This document shows positions 17,758 through 26,402 of a stretch of DNA of 39,930 bases, piece after piece. The notes under the pieces are model-generated. The model did not search any database. It saw only the letters and a program-made list of their open reading frames with translations, and was not told the origin of the DNA. The first letter of the stretch is position 1. Every line of letters begins with the position of its first letter. Position numbers and translations under genes: made by a program. This stretch comes from a virus, in the IMG/VR virus record IMGVR_UViG_3300031621_000012, positions 1-39,930 of that record, one strand, 5' to 3'.

Positions 17758-18339
17758 TTAAATATCGTAGTTACGGTTTAAACCTATTCTTGTGGCTGCA
17801 TCAAAGTTGTCAAATATAGTTCTATCAGAGCCTCCATAGTCGGACTCCTCGAGTCGAGAACGCGCTTGGTATTCATCGCGCGCTATCAATGCTTCAAGCT
17901 CTCGCGATCCCACTACCCGTCCTTGAAAAATTCTAGAGGCACGTAGTGTAATATATCTACGCGCTTCTTCTGGAAGAGAGTCCCAATCAAGTAACCGCAT
18001 TAGGTTGACCTTGATACTCTTTGTAAATGTGGATGTGTTGTTGGTGCGGTCAAATAAAGATGAACCTCTTTGTACTATGTCTAGCGATTTATCATCAGCG
18101 TCTACTTGAACTGCGTCCGTAGGAACAGTGATGCTTCCATCGACTGGAGATAGGGTGACATTCTTCTCAGAGTTGAAGTGCCAGCCCTCTGATTGTATCT
18201 CTTTGCTTACTTCATTCAAAGCAGATAGAGCAGTGGTTGCACTTACAGGTAAAGAACCTGTTAATGAATTGATGGGGGACTCACCGATGTGACCCAACAT
18301 CACGTTAACGGATTCTAGTTGAGAAGTTAAAGTTGCCAT
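17758..18339 (-). CDS. tail tubular protein A / adaptor (T7 gp11-like)
   Basis: A 193-residue protein with the family start (LESVNVMLGHIGESPINSL), then EIQSEGWHFNSEKNV near residue 50 and a C-terminal RITLRASRIFQGRVVGS-like helical region. It joins the portal to the nozzle. Its ATG shares one base with the stop of the small basic ORF upstream (TAATG), which suggests translational coupling. Confidence 0.9.
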   Translation of the reverse strand: MATLTSQLESVNVMLGHIGESPINSLTGSLPVSATTALSALNEVSKEIQSEGWHFNSEKNVTLSPVDGSITVPTDAVQVDADDKSLDIVQRGSSLFDRTNNTSTFTKSIKVNLMRLLDWDSLPEEARRYITLRASRIFQGRVVGSRELEALIARDEYQARSRLEESDYGGSDRTIFDNFDAATRIGLNRNYDI

Positions 18340-18467
18340 TATTTGCCTTTCTTTTTAGGGAAACCCTTTTTCATGTTGCTGTAAGACTTATTGCTTACGG
18401 TTGATTTACTCTTGGGACGACTGATTCCAAGCTTACGTCTGCGGTTGATATTTTCGTATAAACTCAT
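18339..18467 (-). CDS. 42-residue basic protein between capsid and tail tube genes
   Basis: ATG at 18467 and TAA at 18339, reading MSLYENINRRRKLGISRPKS, then a serine/lysine-rich middle and MKKGFPKKKGK at the end. It is extremely basic (about one third K/R). Short basic ORFs starting MSLYENIN with the same layout occur at this position in many marine T7-like phages, which supports a real gene. It lies just downstream of the capsid terminator and is coupled to the tail-tube gene by TAATG. Binding to DNA or to the acidic interior of the portal is a guess. Confidence 0.75.
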   Translation of the reverse strand: MSLYENINRRRKLGISRPKSKSTVSNKSYSNMKKGFPKKKGK

Positions 18468-18485
18468 ATTAACATTTCCATTAAT

Positions 18486-18515
18486 AAAAAACCCCACCCC
18501 CATTTGGGGGCAGGG
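18486..18515 (-). terminator. terminator after the capsid gene (T7 T-phi analogue)
   Basis: On the minus strand CCCTGCCCCC, loop AAAT and GGGGGTGGGG pair over 10 bp (two wobbles), followed by TTTTTTATT, 12 bases after the capsid stop. T7 has its single phage-RNAP terminator at the same place, where partial read-through sets a high capsid-to-tail ratio. Confidence 0.95.
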
Positions 18516-18527
18516 CTTGATTAATTA

Positions 18528-19562
18528 TTAAGCAGGCTTCACTGCAACAGCACACTCAGGACGGAGAACTCCGTGACCCATTGCGTACTTAGCAACGAAG
18601 AGCGTGCCTTGACGCTCGATTTGGTATTCGCTTTCAGTAGCAAGATCAAGAAGCTTGACCGTACCGATTGCTTCCTTAGTACCGCAAAGCATGCCGTACT
18701 CAAGGGTTGGTCCAGAACCAGTTGTCAATGGAGAGAAGTCTCCGTTGTAACCACTACCACCACTGAATACAGTGTTGTTGGACGAGCCATCACCAGTAGC
18801 GACAGCTGAGTCATCACCTAATTCAGCGATGTCAACAAGGTGGTTGCTCTTTACGAGACGGATACCAGCAACGCTTGCAACAGTACCAGCATTGACGTTA
18901 CCGCCAGAACCAGTGTCCTTGTTGATAGCAACGTTGTCAGATGTTAGCAACTTGTAGTAAGTAGCTGGAGCAAGGATCGCGAAGCGACCTTCATCTGGAG
19001 CATCATTCTTGTCAAGTGTTTCAGCAACAGCGTATAGAGCATCGATGATGCCAGCAGCTGTGTTTGTAGTAGCACCAGTGATGCTTGTACCAGCAGGGGT
19101 GTTGGTCAAGTTAGCACTGTCTTGTGAAGCAGCATAGAGAGTCTTCATCGTTGCGATGTCGAAACGTTTTGCTAGAGCCTTACCAAGTTCAGCAGCGTAG
19201 ATGCTACGAACGTCATAATGCTTTTTGAGTTCATCAATGTTTGCGATGAATGTCGAAGAAACAAGAACGTCATCAATAGTGATGATCTTCTCGTTCATGC
19301 CAATGTTGGATAGGTATCCAGTTGACGCTTCGACGATGTTTTCGCCTACGCTGTGATATTTAGCAGTAGCTATTCCAGAAACTGGGAACTGTGCAGATTT
19401 CCCTGAAGAAATCGTGCGAAGCATGTGCAGTTCTTTCATGACGTTTGTCTCAGAGAAACTCGTAAGAATTTCACCAGAGAAAACTTTTAGAAAGAGTGCA
19501 TCATTGTCAGACCCACCTTGGATTAAACCACTACGAGTTGGGGAGAAGTCTCCGTTTGCCAT
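18528..19562 (-). CDS. major capsid protein (T7 gp10-like)
   Basis: A 344-residue HK97-fold coat protein. It starts MANGDFSPTRSGLIQGG and continues with ALFLKVFSGEILTSFSETNV and HMLRTISSGKSAQFPVSG, the hallmarks of T7-like coat proteins. A later segment, AELGKALAKRFDIATMKTLY, is also typical. The ATG follows an AAAGGAAAA Shine-Dalgarno sequence. The leader carries a hairpin (19596-19612) and a possible promoter. A strong terminator follows at once. No obvious slippery extension like T7 10B was seen before the terminator. Confidence 0.95.
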   Translation of the reverse strand: MANGDFSPTRSGLIQGGSDNDALFLKVFSGEILTSFSETNVMKELHMLRTISSGKSAQFPVSGIATAKYHSVGENIVEASTGYLSNIGMNEKIITIDDVLVSSTFIANIDELKKHYDVRSIYAAELGKALAKRFDIATMKTLYAASQDSANLTNTPAGTSITGATTNTAAGIIDALYAVAETLDKNDAPDEGRFAILAPATYYKLLTSDNVAINKDTGSGGNVNAGTVASVAGIRLVKSNHLVDIAELGDDSAVATGDGSSNNTVFSGGSGYNGDFSPLTTGSGPTLEYGMLCGTKEAIGTVKLLDLATESEYQIERQGTLFVAKYAMGHGVLRPECAVAVKPA

Positions 19563-19595
19563 AGTATTTTCCTTTGTTTATTTATTGATAGAAAT

Positions 19596-19621
19596 GAGAA
19601 CAGAATGTTCTCGTTAGTTTT
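19596..19621 (-). promoter_or_regulatory. capsid leader hairpin with T7-like promoter remnant
   Basis: In the capsid leader the minus strand reads ACTAACGAGAAC, then ATTCT, then GTTCTC: a 6-bp hairpin GAGAAC/GTTCTC directly after an ACTA box. The same order (ACTA, two bases, purine-rich start, immediate hairpin) occurs at 1218-1240. T7 phi10 transcripts also begin with a 5' hairpin. Two sites are too few to define a consensus. Confidence 0.35.
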
Positions 19622-19707
19622 GTGGTCTTTCAGTCCGTGTATATTTTACGATCAGTGAGTTGTCTGACGTATCAGGCTCAGTCGCTACTTTAAACTTAGA
19701 GTAGAAA

Positions 19708-19863
19708 TTATTTTTTATGCTTGTTATGGAAGTCGAAGAGTATCTTTACCTTCTCCTTCAAGACCTCGATGCTGTAGTGCATCTTAGACAGTATGATAAC
19801 TAGCGTAATAAATCCGATTAGTATTGGCGTTACTACCGAAGCAATTTGTAATGCCAATTCCAT
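19708..19863 (-). CDS. 51-residue single-span membrane protein, possibly frameshifted
   Basis: ATG at 19863 lies 4 bases after the stop of the upstream membrane protein. It reads MELALQIASVVTPILIGFIT then LVIILSKMHY, a clear N-terminal membrane helix, and a basic cytoplasmic tail ending NKHKK. The frame ends at a run of six A followed by TAA. With one base fewer in that run, translation would continue for about 32 more codons through a polar segment (FYSKFKVATEPDTSDN, then LIVKYTRTERPQN) to a stop at 19621. This is either a short gene, a frameshift site or a sequencing indel. A lysis accessory or holin-regulator role is possible from the pairing with the neighbouring membrane protein. Confidence 0.6.
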   Translation of the reverse strand: MELALQIASVVTPILIGFITLVIILSKMHYSIEVLKEKVKILFDFHNKHKK

Positions 19864-19867
19864 AAAA

Positions 19868-20272
19868 TCATTTTACTTGAGATGATCCAAAGTAGAACCC
19901 TACAATGGCAAGCATGGATTGCCGAACCTCTGGAAGAATAACAAATCCTTCTAGAGAGTTCCATCCTCCTCCCCCTATACCTAAGAAACCAAGCAACCCT
20001 CTGGGTGCTGACTTCTCGACGGTAACGGGAGTGTCTAAGAGTGACAGAATGAATGGAGCTAGAATAACAGCGAAGAGTACAAACAATACGAACGTACGTC
20101 TTACCCACACACCGCCTCTTGTTGAAGCTTGCTGTGCGGACTCATCGGCTGCTTTCTGTTTAGCCAACTGCATCTCAAGGAGACGAGTTTGTGATTCAGC
20201 TTGGGAAGCGAGCATCTTCATAACGAAGCCGCTCAAACCACCACCAAGCATTGCTATTAGTTCCATACTCAT
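19868..20272 (-). CDS. membrane protein, 3TM-holin-like candidate
   Basis: A 134-residue protein. The N-terminus has a glycine-rich hydrophobic stretch (IAMLGGGLSGFVMKML), a charged coiled-coil segment rich in Q, E and K (about 22-50), a strong membrane helix (TFVLFVLFAVILAPFILSLL, about 60-79) and a C-terminal hydrophobic segment (QSMLAIVGFYFG). This resembles the 3TM holins of marine phages and gene transfer agents. It lies among structural genes, between scaffold and capsid, and is followed after 4 bases by another small membrane protein. Confidence 0.6.
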   Translation of the reverse strand: MSMELIAMLGGGLSGFVMKMLASQAESQTRLLEMQLAKQKAADESAQQASTRGGVWVRRTFVLFVLFAVILAPFILSLLDTPVTVEKSAPRGLLGFLGIGGGGWNSLEGFVILPEVRQSMLAIVGFYFGSSQVK

Positions 20273-20274
20273 AA

Positions 20275-21084
20275 TTAGAATGCGTTAGAGACAGCGATGC
20301 GCTTCTCGATTTGTTCACGGTATGCTGGGTCGTTCTTATACCTTGGGTCTTGCATAGCCTCTACCATAGAAGCTGCGGAACCAAATGACTTAACACCACC
20401 CGTGCCTGATGTAGCACCTTGAGCAAGGTTGGGAGCTTTGCCTCCAGCCCCTAAGAACTGAGCGTACATACCTTTCACGGCAACACGTGCTTGTTCAACA
20501 GAGCCTCTTTCAACAATATCGTTGTAAGCTTGTAGGTCTCCGTCAGCTAGATTCTCTCCAGCCCATTCGCTCATGGCTGCATAGTTTGCATTACCACCGA
20601 TGGACTCTTGAATCTCTAGAGCTGATGCCGTGGAGATAGCTTCTTGTCCATGAATGTAAGCCTCAACGAACTCACGCGGAATACCCGCCTTATCAAGCTC
20701 TATGAAAGCTTTGTCAGATAGCTTACCAGTTTCTGTAAACTCTTCTGTAGCTTTTTGTACAGCGTTACTAGTGCTTGTGTTGATTGGCTCAGGAGTTTCT
20801 TCGCCTTCTGCTTGATCTTCATCTTTAGTGGTTTCCTTCTTGGATTGTTTTTGTTGTAGCTCTTTATAAGCCTTTGCTAAATCTTCTGGGTTTTCAAACT
20901 TTTCATCTAGCCACTCAGGACGTTCAGAAGTCTTTTCGACTTCTTGTTTGCCCTCGTCAGCACTCGACTCTATAGTCTGACCCCGTTGTTGAGCAGCTTC
21001 GTCTTGCATAGCTGCTTGCTTCTCAAGAGATATATTCTCTTCGTTTGTGTTCTCGCTTACTGTTACTGACTGATAATTAGCCAT
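20275..21084 (-). CDS. capsid assembly scaffolding protein (T7 gp9-like)
   Basis: A 269-residue, very acidic, Q/E-rich protein between portal and capsid genes. The block RPEWLDEKFENPEDLAKAYK near residue 54 is a signature of podovirus scaffolding proteins. The middle is low-complexity and charged, and a helical C-terminal part should contact the coat protein. It guides prohead assembly and leaves before packaging. Confidence 0.88.
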   Translation of the reverse strand: MANYQSVTVSENTNEENISLEKQAAMQDEAAQQRGQTIESSADEGKQEVEKTSERPEWLDEKFENPEDLAKAYKELQQKQSKKETTKDEDQAEGEETPEPINTSTSNAVQKATEEFTETGKLSDKAFIELDKAGIPREFVEAYIHGQEAISTASALEIQESIGGNANYAAMSEWAGENLADGDLQAYNDIVERGSVEQARVAVKGMYAQFLGAGGKAPNLAQGATSGTGGVKSFGSAASMVEAMQDPRYKNDPAYREQIEKRIAVSNAF

Positions 21085-21087
21085 AGT

Positions 21088-22632
21088 TTACTGTTCCTCT
21101 CTCGCTTCTGGTTGTTGTAGTTTTGCTTCTTCTGACATAGCCTTGATACCTGCTGGTCCAAGTTTCTCTGCCATCTGCATTTGTTGAGCTTGCTGGGCTT
21201 CCTGCGCCATCTGCTCTTGGTCTTTAATTAGACCGCTTGTTTTAATGCCGAGCGATGTAGCTCTGCGTTTAAAGTATTCTTCTACGTTAATAAATTGTTG
21301 TACAGCTTCTGGACCCACAACCTGAGCTGCTCCCGCTAGGAACATATCTAGCTTCTGTAGGTCGTTACCTCTACCTAATGCTTCTACACCAGTGATGATA
21401 ACAGGACTCACAACCTTCTCAGGTAACTTAGGTAGAGACTTGTTCTTGTTCATGATGGTCATCAAACGATTGACCATAGGTAGCTGCATCTCAGTGCTTA
21501 GTAGAGAGTAGAGACCACCGATAGCAGACTCTAGTTCTTGTCCAAGCATACGAATCTCTTCAGCTGTCACACGCTCTGCGTTACGAACAACACCAGAGGT
21601 AAGTAGGAACGCGTGTCCCATACGCTCTTCAATTTTAGCCATGCTCTCTTGCACAACTCTGAAGTCATTGAACTTGTTTAGTTGTAGAACTGACACATCC
21701 TGAGCATTGCCTTGAGTGATAGCACCGTTAGGAGACTCAGCTAGAGTTCTTGCTCTGGTAGTTCCATTAGGATTGACCATGAACAATACTTTGGCTGCTG
21801 CTGAGCTGCCTTCGACAAGTGCTTGGGTAAGTTTCTCAAGAGACTGTAAGTCACCCAAGTATTCTTCTACGTACCCTCTGCCGTAATCTTCTCCGTCAAT
21901 GCGAGAGAACCTTAGAGGAATGAAAGGGTTCTTATCTAAGGGGTATGATCCTTCGGAGGAAGGAATCATCTCTCCATTAATCTCTTGCCATACATACCAC
22001 TTGTCGCTCTTACGACACACAGCTGTGTATAAACAAATCTCTTCGTCTGGTGACTCCATGTCTTGGACACCAACAAGACTCTTCATCTCATCTGTCAGTG
22101 ACATATAAGATAGGTCTTCCTTAGTGCATATATAAATCACGTTGCCCATTGAGTCACGCTCTACACAGAAACGATCAAGATGGAACACACGAAGACCTGA
22201 GTCATCTGGTAGATATATAAGTGCGTTACCTGTGATGATAAGATGTTTAAGAGCTTCGTGAATACCTGTGCGGTAAGTGTTGCCACTGATCTCATCCATC
22301 ACTGCTTCCTCTACTTGTTGTAGCGAGGACTCTATCTCAGTGATGAGTTCATCAGGTGCGCCTTCAGCACGTAGCTGATACTCATCTATCTTTAAACGAA
22401 AGAACGGAGCGTTGGGAGGTAGAAGTGCCAACAGTAATTTAGAAGCGAGGTTGTTTACTCCTCTTGCCCCAACGCCCTGAAATGGTGTATCCAAACGACT
22501 GTGAGAACCGAAGCCCTCATCTGGCATGACGTATGGAAGTGTAAGTTTTGCTGCTTTTCTAGCCCTGTCCAAGTAGGTGTATCGTTTACCTTCAAGGGAT
22601 TGATATAATGATTGGGCAGATTTGTTACTCAT
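21088..22632 (-). CDS. portal / head-tail connector protein (T7 gp8-like)
   Basis: A 514-residue dodecameric portal. It begins with SLYQSLEGKRYTYLDRARKA and LPYVMPDEGF, as in T7 gp8 (536 residues), and contains GARGVNNLASKLLLALLPPN near residue 55 and ERVTAEEIRMLGQELESAIG around 350. The C-terminus is Q/A/E-rich. It lies 8 bases after a small ORF and 4 bases before the scaffold gene. It forms the packaging vertex and binds both terminase and tail adaptor. Confidence 0.95.
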   Translation of the reverse strand: MSNKSAQSLYQSLEGKRYTYLDRARKAAKLTLPYVMPDEGFGSHSRLDTPFQGVGARGVNNLASKLLLALLPPNAPFFRLKIDEYQLRAEGAPDELITEIESSLQQVEEAVMDEISGNTYRTGIHEALKHLIITGNALIYLPDDSGLRVFHLDRFCVERDSMGNVIYICTKEDLSYMSLTDEMKSLVGVQDMESPDEEICLYTAVCRKSDKWYVWQEINGEMIPSSEGSYPLDKNPFIPLRFSRIDGEDYGRGYVEEYLGDLQSLEKLTQALVEGSSAAAKVLFMVNPNGTTRARTLAESPNGAITQGNAQDVSVLQLNKFNDFRVVQESMAKIEERMGHAFLLTSGVVRNAERVTAEEIRMLGQELESAIGGLYSLLSTEMQLPMVNRLMTIMNKNKSLPKLPEKVVSPVIITGVEALGRGNDLQKLDMFLAGAAQVVGPEAVQQFINVEEYFKRRATSLGIKTSGLIKDQEQMAQEAQQAQQMQMAEKLGPAGIKAMSEEAKLQQPEAREEQ

Positions 22633-22639
22633 AAATTTA

Positions 22640-22870
22640 TTAGTCCTCTCCGACTTCTAGGGGTGAATAGGTATCAACAGTAGCCGACTCTTCGGACTCG
22701 TCGAGGTCATAATCATCAACATCTAAAGCCCACATACCGTCAGCCGTAGGGACTGGCTTAGTCAACCAGCGGGTTCCCTTGCCATCAGTCCAGTAGGAGA
22801 AGTTAAGGTCTTTGCCTTCTTCGTCGGCTCGCTCAATGGCGGCTTCTTCGCTTGCGTAAATTAGATACAT
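22640..22870 (-). CDS. small acidic hypothetical protein before portal
   Basis: A 76-residue protein starting MYLIYASEEAAIERADEEGK, with a middle of aromatic and glycine residues (SYWTDGKGTRW) and a strongly acidic end (DVDDYDLDESEES). Its first base is the last base of the upstream tail gene's stop, so it is coupled to it. Short ORFs of this type (MYLIYxSEExAxxR start) occur before portal genes in related phages. No function is known to me. Confidence 0.7.
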   Translation of the reverse strand: MYLIYASEEAAIERADEEGKDLNFSYWTDGKGTRWLTKPVPTADGMWALDVDDYDLDESEESATVDTYSPLEVGED

Positions 22871-25374
22871 TAGTAGATGTCGTATTGATTGTTAATGTTA
22901 GCTTCGATGGCGGGACGGTTAGCCGTCTGGTCGGAGGTATATACAATTATTTCGTTTATGGGCTGGGAGTAAAAAGAAGCAGCCCGAAAAGTAAAATTAC
23001 AGCCAATTCTAAATTTTCTTGTGCCCGTGCTTGTTTGATTTGGGGATACCATAGAACTTGAGGCAGCCGCAGTTCCACCGTCCCTCGAAATAGAAGCGTT
23101 GGGGAAAGTACTAACTAATGATACTAGAGCTTCGCTACTTGTCACACTTGTAAATATACCAGTCAAAGCGCTGTTACCTTTACTTTGAGTTAGGAGCCCT
23201 ACAGTGTCACTATAACCATTTAGAGTTAACACCCAACCCCCATAACTTGTGCTATTTGAAACGGTTGCCCCACAAGAAAAGGCGGCTGTTTGACTAGCCG
23301 CAATATGTGGAGTTAATACAGTAAACAAAGAGAGTTGTGGTACGTTACAAATGTCGGAGTTAGTTGTCTCAAGGAAAGTATCAGTCCCATCAAGGAAATC
23401 TATTCCTCCTGTTACCAAAGAACCAGCATCAACAATCTTAGGTTGGCTTCCAGCAGTCAACTGTGTAGCATCACTGCCGTTACCTGACTGGTCATACCAA
23501 GTCTCTACAAAGCCGTCCACTGTGTCGTCATACGCAGGGATACCAGTGATGCTGTAGGCTTCACCGATATTAGCTTCAATGGCTGTGCGGTTGTTTGTTT
23601 GGTCAGTGTCGTAAATGATAATTTCTTTTACTGTGCCTTCTAGGAAACTTAAATCCCTTCTTGCTCCAATTTGATTAGCAACGGTTGAAACATTTGCCTC
23701 TCCTTGATTTGCGTCTGGAATTCCATCAACAATTAAAGAACTGTTAACAAAGGATGTTACATTTGGGTCATTTGTTGTTCCATCGTGCAGAGCCGTAAAT
23801 AGTGTTAATCCAGATGTGCCACTACTATTATCAATGTCGATTGCATTAGTAGTATAATACCACCTTGTTTGAATATTTCTAAATCCTATACCTCTATTGT
23901 TGTCAGAATTTCCTAGCGTGAAGTCATTGGATGAATCTTGTCCGTCCTGAAGAGAGAAAACGCAACCCGCTTTATTTTGAAAGCTAATATCACTAGTTAA
24001 AGAAAAGAAATCATTACTACCATCGAACTCAAGACCACCGCTAGTATTTAAAGCTCCAGCACTAACAATTACAGGTTGGTTTGCAGGTGTAGCTTGAACT
24101 GCGTGGTGGTCGTTACCTGATTGGTCGTACCATTTGGATACGAAGCCAGTCTTTGGTAATACCTTAATTGAGTTAAATGTAATTGTTCCACCGCTTGAGG
24201 CTATGGCAGTCATAGCAAAATAACCAGCACTACCAGTTAAATTAAGCGTAATGTCTTGGTTGTCTCCGTTGCTAATAGATGAACTACCAACGGTAGTATT
24301 AGTGTTAGTCGTCCGAACCCTCAGCGTTCCTGCACTATCTAAACCAGATACTGAGATATTAAGAATTACTTGGTCACCCGAAGAGCCTAAGAAGTGATGA
24401 GCGGGTTTCTCTCTAATTAAACTTGCCTCTCCCGTAAATGAAATGGTAGCTGTTGTGGCTGTAGAAGATTGAGAAGTAACACTACCAGTTCCTACGGCAT
24501 TTGCAAAGTTAGGTTGTTCATTCCATCCTACCTGAGCGTCAGTAACAAAAGCCAACAAGGTTCCATCAGTAACCTGAGTCGCTGTGAATCCTTGCACTGT
24601 GTCATCGCTAGAACGTCTTACATCAACGACATTACCTGTGTAGTTCTTACTAAGGTTACGTAGTGAGTAAGCCGCCTTTGCGGGTATTACTGAGCCTGTG
24701 CGTCCGTCATCTGTGAGTGCCTGTATGTCCAGTGGTAGGACTGTCTGAGTATTTACCCAGTTCTTGAGTGTACCATTAGATACCTCCTTGGCTAAGAAGT
24801 CACGCTCGTGGTTGTCACTAGCACGACGAACACGGACAACCTTGTTGTTACCCGCTTTGTCGTTAAGGTCACGTAGCGAATATGCTGCTGCTGCCCCACC
24901 AACTACTTTACTTAGTAGTGGACGAGACTCACCCTTGCGGTCTGAATCTATTACTTGTGCTGTGCGGTCTACTGTGACTGTCTCTGTTAGCGGAAGCCCA
25001 GTAATAGTCCAATATACAGTCGAAATCTTCCAAGGTCTGTCCGAACCATTCGCACCGTCAAAACATCCCCACGTTTCAGAATCCGCAATCGCATAATCAT
25101 AGCCATTTGTCTCGTTGAAATTACAGGGGAAAATTGTAACCCCGCCTCCCACTTTAGTCCAAGTGGAATTTCCAGTAACAGGAGCCGTAGTATTATATAC
25201 TCCATTAAACTCAGGTTTATTTGGAACGGTTACTTGGATTGAGGTAGTATCGTCAGTAAGAGGGGCTGCGCCCGCTGTCACCGACATAGTTCTAACACCA
25301 GCAAACTTATCAGTATTGATATGTATTGTATCGGTGGCTCCACCTTGAACTCGTGTTAGAACTCTATCTGCCAT
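22870..25374 (-). CDS. tail or receptor-binding protein with two LamG-like domains
   Basis: An 834-residue, glycine/threonine-rich protein. After an N-terminal region of about 150 residues there are two copies of an AAYSLRxL-type repeat (about 163-208 and 234-278). Two concanavalin/LamG-like modules follow, each opening with WYDQSGN (W415 and W626), followed by FDG or LDG, and each closing with an EIIxY-xxDQTxNR-xAIEANI block (the second at the C-terminus). Such modules bind polysaccharide. It lies upstream of the portal, away from the fibre genes, and may be a head fibre or an additional tail adhesin. No catalytic residues were identified. Confidence 0.7.
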   Translation of the reverse strand: MADRVLTRVQGGATDTIHINTDKFAGVRTMSVTAGAAPLTDDTTSIQVTVPNKPEFNGVYNTTAPVTGNSTWTKVGGGVTIFPCNFNETNGYDYAIADSETWGCFDGANGSDRPWKISTVYWTITGLPLTETVTVDRTAQVIDSDRKGESRPLLSKVVGGAAAAYSLRDLNDKAGNNKVVRVRRASDNHERDFLAKEVSNGTLKNWVNTQTVLPLDIQALTDDGRTGSVIPAKAAYSLRNLSKNYTGNVVDVRRSSDDTVQGFTATQVTDGTLLAFVTDAQVGWNEQPNFANAVGTGSVTSQSSTATTATISFTGEASLIREKPAHHFLGSSGDQVILNISVSGLDSAGTLRVRTTNTNTTVGSSSISNGDNQDITLNLTGSAGYFAMTAIASSGGTITFNSIKVLPKTGFVSKWYDQSGNDHHAVQATPANQPVIVSAGALNTSGGLEFDGSNDFFSLTSDISFQNKAGCVFSLQDGQDSSNDFTLGNSDNNRGIGFRNIQTRWYYTTNAIDIDNSSGTSGLTLFTALHDGTTNDPNVTSFVNSSLIVDGIPDANQGEANVSTVANQIGARRDLSFLEGTVKEIIIYDTDQTNNRTAIEANIGEAYSITGIPAYDDTVDGFVETWYDQSGNGSDATQLTAGSQPKIVDAGSLVTGGIDFLDGTDTFLETTNSDICNVPQLSLFTVLTPHIAASQTAAFSCGATVSNSTSYGGWVLTLNGYSDTVGLLTQSKGNSALTGIFTSVTSSEALVSLVSTFPNASISRDGGTAAASSSMVSPNQTSTGTRKFRIGCNFTFRAASFYSQPINEIIVYTSDQTANRPAIEANINNQYDIY

Positions 25375-25378
25375 ATTA

Positions 25379-25585
25379 TTAGTAGTTCAAGTTTGCGCCA
25401 GAACCAGATGAACCTGTGTTAACAGTTGCCCTACGAACCGTTAAGGCTGAAGTACCGCGCTTCTTACCTGAACTACTACGGTTCTTAAGAGATTTGTTCT
25501 CTACAACCTTAGCCGTCTTGGTAGGTGGGGGAGGAGGTGCTGGTGGTGGAACTGGGTCTGGGATTTTGGGAGCTGATGTACACAT
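25379..25585 (-). CDS. small proline-rich virion-associated protein
   Basis: A 68-residue protein with a proline run near the N-terminus (KIPDPVPPPAPPPPP), then a basic lysine/arginine/serine-rich part ending SGSGANLNY. Short MC-start, polyproline proteins are common just before the head genes of marine T7-like phages and are usually annotated as structural or hypothetical. It is 4 bases from the LamG-protein gene. Confidence 0.65.
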   Translation of the reverse strand: MCTSAPKIPDPVPPPAPPPPPTKTAKVVENKSLKNRSSSGKKRGTSALTVRRATVNTGSSGSGANLNY

Positions 25586-25592
25586 GGTTTTA

Positions 25593-25808
25593 TTATTCCT
25601 TTGGATTTAATATATTATCTTGTTGGTTAATTAGATGGTGTTTTAAGAACCTAATCACTGAACGCTGACCATAATGGTACATCATCTCATCCTTACTGTT
25701 TTCAGGAGAGAACTCCTTAACTGCAAAGATGGCATCTAGTTCTGTGACTAAGGTGCTAGAGATCGGTGGCAAAGTTTCACCACGACCTTTCATATAGTTG
25801 TCACTCAT
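25593..25808 (-). CDS. small conserved hypothetical protein
   Basis: A 71-residue protein, MSDNYMKGRGETLPPISSTL, then VTELDAIFAVKEF and a helical GQRSVIRFLKHHL. Similar small ORFs with an LPPIxSTLVxELDAIF segment and a GQRSVxRxL helix are frequent in marine T7-like phages next to the exonuclease cluster. It overlaps the preceding gene by 8 bases. The function is unknown. Confidence 0.7.
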   Translation of the reverse strand: MSDNYMKGRGETLPPISSTLVTELDAIFAVKEFSPENSKDEMMYHYGQRSVIRFLKHHLINQQDNILNPKE

Positions 25809-26046
25809 CCCCTAACTCCTCTAATACTTGTTGTTTGTCTTGGCACATAACGGTGAAACCGTTTCCAGCATTCACGCCAATGACATTAAAATTAACATAC
25901 TCCTCCGCTTCCTCGCTAGTCATCTTGTCTCTAACTCGAAACACATTAACCATTTGGTAGTAGTCGTAGACTATCAAACCGTTCTGGTCTAAGCCGACGA
26001 TGGCTGTATCTAATCCATCAAATCTAACTGCTCCTTCTGCTATCAT
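25801..26046 (-). CDS. small conserved hypothetical protein
   Basis: An 81-residue protein. IVGLDQNGLIVYDYYQMVNV followed by VRDKMTSEEAEEYVNFNVIG is a layout seen in a widespread family of short phage proteins (a predicted YD-x-x-x-x-x-L/V-x-x-R-D-x-M-x-x-E-E-A pattern). The family role is not known to me. It starts 4 bases inside the end of the diphosphohydrolase-domain gene and overlaps the next gene by 8 bases, so it is part of a tightly packed cluster. Confidence 0.75.
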   Translation of the reverse strand: MIAEGAVRFDGLDTAIVGLDQNGLIVYDYYQMVNVFRVRDKMTSEEAEEYVNFNVIGVNAGNGFTVMCQDKQQVLEELGDE

Positions 26047-26402
26047 AGGTCATCAAGCTCCTTTGGAAGTTCGCCTCTCTCTATTGCATCCAGTGTTTCG
26101 ACGAGGCACATAGCGTTCCAGATCACAGCACCGCCATGATCTTCTTTAGTGTCCTTCTCCATGAGCTGCCATAGATGACGATACAAAGCATCAATGTAGC
26201 GAGAGACTGGTATGCCCTTCTTCCAGTTGTCTCGTCCATACTTAGTAGCTCCGTCCTCGAACCGTTTGGCTACGGCTCTGAGTGCAGATACAGGCATGAG
26301 GCTAGGCATTCCTTTACCGCTCATCGCGTCACGCACTGCACCAGTTTTAAACTCAGAGCGTTTGCCTGAGTCTGGTAATGTTGGGGGTTGTTCAGTTTTC
26401 AT
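26043..26402 (-). CDS. dATP/dGTP diphosphohydrolase N-terminal domain protein
   Basis: A 119-residue protein. RSEFKTGAVRDAMSGKGMPS, then ALRAVAKRFEDGATKYGRDN and a helical RYIDALYRHLWQLMEKDTKE match the short phage domain (DUF5664-type) annotated as the N-terminal part of dATP/dGTP diphosphohydrolases, which resemble all-alpha MazG-type NTP pyrophosphatases. It would hydrolyse purine dNTPs and adjust the nucleotide pool. Only this single domain is present, and no purZ partner for 2-aminoadenine synthesis was seen. It overlaps the exonuclease gene by 11 bases. Confidence 0.7.
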   Translation of the reverse strand: MKTEQPPTLPDSGKRSEFKTGAVRDAMSGKGMPSLMPVSALRAVAKRFEDGATKYGRDNWKKGIPVSRYIDALYRHLWQLMEKDTKEDHGGAVIWNAMCLVETLDAIERGELPKELDDL

